Of a stretch of 64,000 bases of DNA, positions 62,760-64,000 are shown one piece after another. The stretch comes from an uncultured Roseovarius sp. Lineage in GTDB: Bacteria > Pseudomonadota > Alphaproteobacteria > Rhodobacterales > Rhodobacteraceae. The position numbers were made by a program, and so were the translations under genes. The notes beneath the pieces are model-generated. The model ran no database searches. It saw only the letters and a list, made by a program, of their open reading frames with translations, and had not been told where the DNA came from. Location of the stretch: NCBI GenBank assembly GCA_947497295.1, contig CANMFU010000001.1:1-64000 (forward strand), written 5' to 3'. The first letter of the stretch is position 1, and each line of letters opens with the position of its first letter.

Positions 62760-64000
62760 TCAGTTCCCCTCCTGCGGTGGGCTCAGCTTGCCCGGTGTGT
62801 CCAGAACCGTGCCGATGTAGGGCGCCGGGGCGAAAAGCTGCGCGGCGATGGCTGTAGTATATCGATGCGCGGGACCGGCGAGAACCGTTAGCGCGACCAA
62901 GAGCGCCAGCAGCCCGCCCACCGACGTATAGGCCAGAGCAGACGGCGCAGGCGCGGGATCGTCCTCGGGCGCCAACGCGCGCGCCTTCCAAAAAATGGTG
63001 CTGCCCGCACGGCCGAATCCGACAAGGCTGATCACGCTGGTGATCAGCACGACTGCCCAGATCCACACCACGAGCGATGAGTCCAAGGCGGCAGTCAGGA
63101 TCAGCAGCTTGCCGACAAACCCGGACAGCGGCGGCAGGCCGATCATGGCGATGGCGGCGACAAAGAACATGCCAGCCGTCAGCGGTGCGCCTGCGATCTG
63201 GGGGGCTGCGCTCAGACGCAGATCTGCGCGGCCGCTGCGCACCAGATCGGCGATCAGGAACAGCGCGGCCGATGCCAGTGTCGAATGGGGGATATAATAC
63301 AGTGCAGCGGCGATGCCTGCTTGTGTAAAAAGGGCGATGGCGATCATGACCATGCCCATCGATCCGATAACGGCATAGGCCACCAAACGGTCCAGCCGCC
63401 GCGCGGCCAGCACGCCGATCATACCGACGGCTATTGTTATCAGCGCAGCGGGAGCCAGCCATAGTCCGTGCAGTCCGGCGGTGAACTCCAGATCGGGCGG
63501 AAAGATCAGCGTATAGACGCGGATGATCGCGTAGGCGCCCACTTTGGTCATGACGGCGAACAGCGCGGCGACAGGCCCCGGCGCTTCGGCATAGCTGGAC
63601 GGAAGCCAGAAATGCAGCGGAACGATTGCGGCTTTGATCGCAAAGACCAGCAGCAGCAGCACCGCTGCCACGCGAATGCCCACGGTGCTGCCCGCGTCGA
63701 TCATTGCCACGCGCCCGGCAAGATCGGCCATGTTCAGCGTGCCCGTCTCGGCGTAGATCGCGCCAAGTGCGAACAGAAACAGCGTCGAGGCGAGCAGGTT
63801 GTACAGTACGTATTGCACACCCGCGCGCAGCCTCACGTTGCCGCCGGAATGGATCATCAGCCCGTAGGATGCGATCAGCAGCACCTCGAAGAACACGAAA
63901 AGGTTGAACAGGTCCCCGGTCAGGAACGCGCCCATCAGGCCCATCATCTGAAACTGAAACAGCGCGTGAAAATGCCGACCGCGTTCGTCCCATTTCGACC
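62760..64000 (-). CDS. mnhD: Na+/H+ antiporter subunit D, 5' part beyond the window
   Basis: The frame is open to the window edge, so the N terminus is missing. The visible 413 residues include S-K-W-D-E-R-G-R-H-F-H-A-L-F at the edge, then G-A-F-L-T-G-D-L-F-N-L-F-V-F-F-E-V, K-A-A-I-V-P-L-H-F-W-L-P near residue 90 and many transmembrane helices, matching the complex-I-like MnhD/MrpD subunit. An ATG at 63947 is internal. Subunits A-C should lie to the right, outside the window. Confidence 0.92.
   Translation of the reverse strand, partial: SKWDERGRHFHALFQFQMMGLMGAFLTGDLFNLFVFFEVLLIASYGLMIHSGGNVRLRAGVQYVLYNLLASTLFLFALGAIYAETGTLNMADLAGRVAMIDAGSTVGIRVAAVLLLLVFAIKAAIVPLHFWLPSSYAEAPGPVAALFAVMTKVGAYAIIRVYTLIFPPDLEFTAGLHGLWLAPAALITIAVGMIGVLAARRLDRLVAYAVIGSMGMVMIAIALFTQAGIAAALYYIPHSTLASAALFLIADLVRSGRADLRLSAAPQIAGAPLTAGMFFVAAIAMIGLPPLSGFVGKLLILTAALDSSLVVWIWAVVLITSVISLVGFGRAGSTIFWKARALAPEDDPAPAPSALAYTSVGGLLALLVALTVLAGPAHRYTTAIAAQLFAPAPYIGTVLDTPGKLSPPQEGN

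Overview
This 64-kb window comes from a high-G+C alphaproteobacterium, almost certainly a Rhodobacterales (Roseobacter-group) chromosome. The evidence is gene content and order: zinc-ribbon protein/ftsE/ftsX/plsC, argH/lipoprotein/DUF2834/lysA/DUF4175, an mdh-sucC-sucD-sucA-sucB-lpd block, ethylmalonyl-CoA-pathway genes (mcl2-like, mch), a GTTC-N7-GTTC type SOS box, and many GTG/TTG starts with ATGA overlaps. No rRNA, tRNA or CRISPR array was seen.

Layout. 1-5560 is a low-G+C accessory island. It holds the 3' part of an SbcD/Mre11-like nuclease, a broken SbcC/Rad50-like partner with a large internal deletion, and an intact 900-residue RloC-like ATPase with a zinc-hook CxxC and a HEPN-like Rx6H at its C terminus, followed by a terminator. 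5564-9173 has small membrane proteins, a frameshifted secreted-protein gene and an FMN-dependent lactate dehydrogenase. 9174-19984 is core metabolism and envelope: a TlpA-type thioredoxin, argH, lysA, DUF4175, an EamA transporter, ftsEX and plsC. 20074-32657 is the TCA block read leftward (mdh, sucC, sucD, sucA, sucB, lpd), with a foreign-looking low-G+C gene and a uracil-DNA-glycosylase-like gene inserted before MAPEG and lpd. 32865-35524 encodes a malyl-CoA thioesterase/lyase and mesaconyl-CoA hydratase, with two small genes between them.

35615-37313 is the most surprising locus. The native alphaproteobacterial dut is cut in two at its third conserved motif by about 1.29 kb of low-G+C DNA. 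That DNA carries an XRE-type regulator, a small ORF and a complete dUTPase of gammaproteobacterial (E. coli-like) type, bounded by short imperfect inverted repeats. The host gene has apparently been replaced in situ. The native dut-moeB-M3 peptidase order continues to the right.

37313-54459 is mixed housekeeping: moeB, M3 peptidase, universal stress protein, Nfu scaffold, tsaB-rimI, TauE/TIGR02186, an orphan SOS-controlled imuA, aldo/keto reductase, XRE regulator, desaturase, NUDIX, a PleD-like diguanylate cyclase with degenerate receivers, HAD phosphatase, EamA and an MttB-like methyltransferase. 54654-57955 is a TPP-riboswitch-controlled thiamine-precursor operon (thiY-tenA-thiZ-thiX). 58098-61585 holds a DUF4153 membrane protein and an H-NOX/HNOBA-diguanylate cyclase pair, a likely nitric-oxide to c-di-GMP switch. 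61582-64000 is the 3' half of an mnh/mrp Na+/H+ antiporter operon (D, E, F, G), cut by the window edge.
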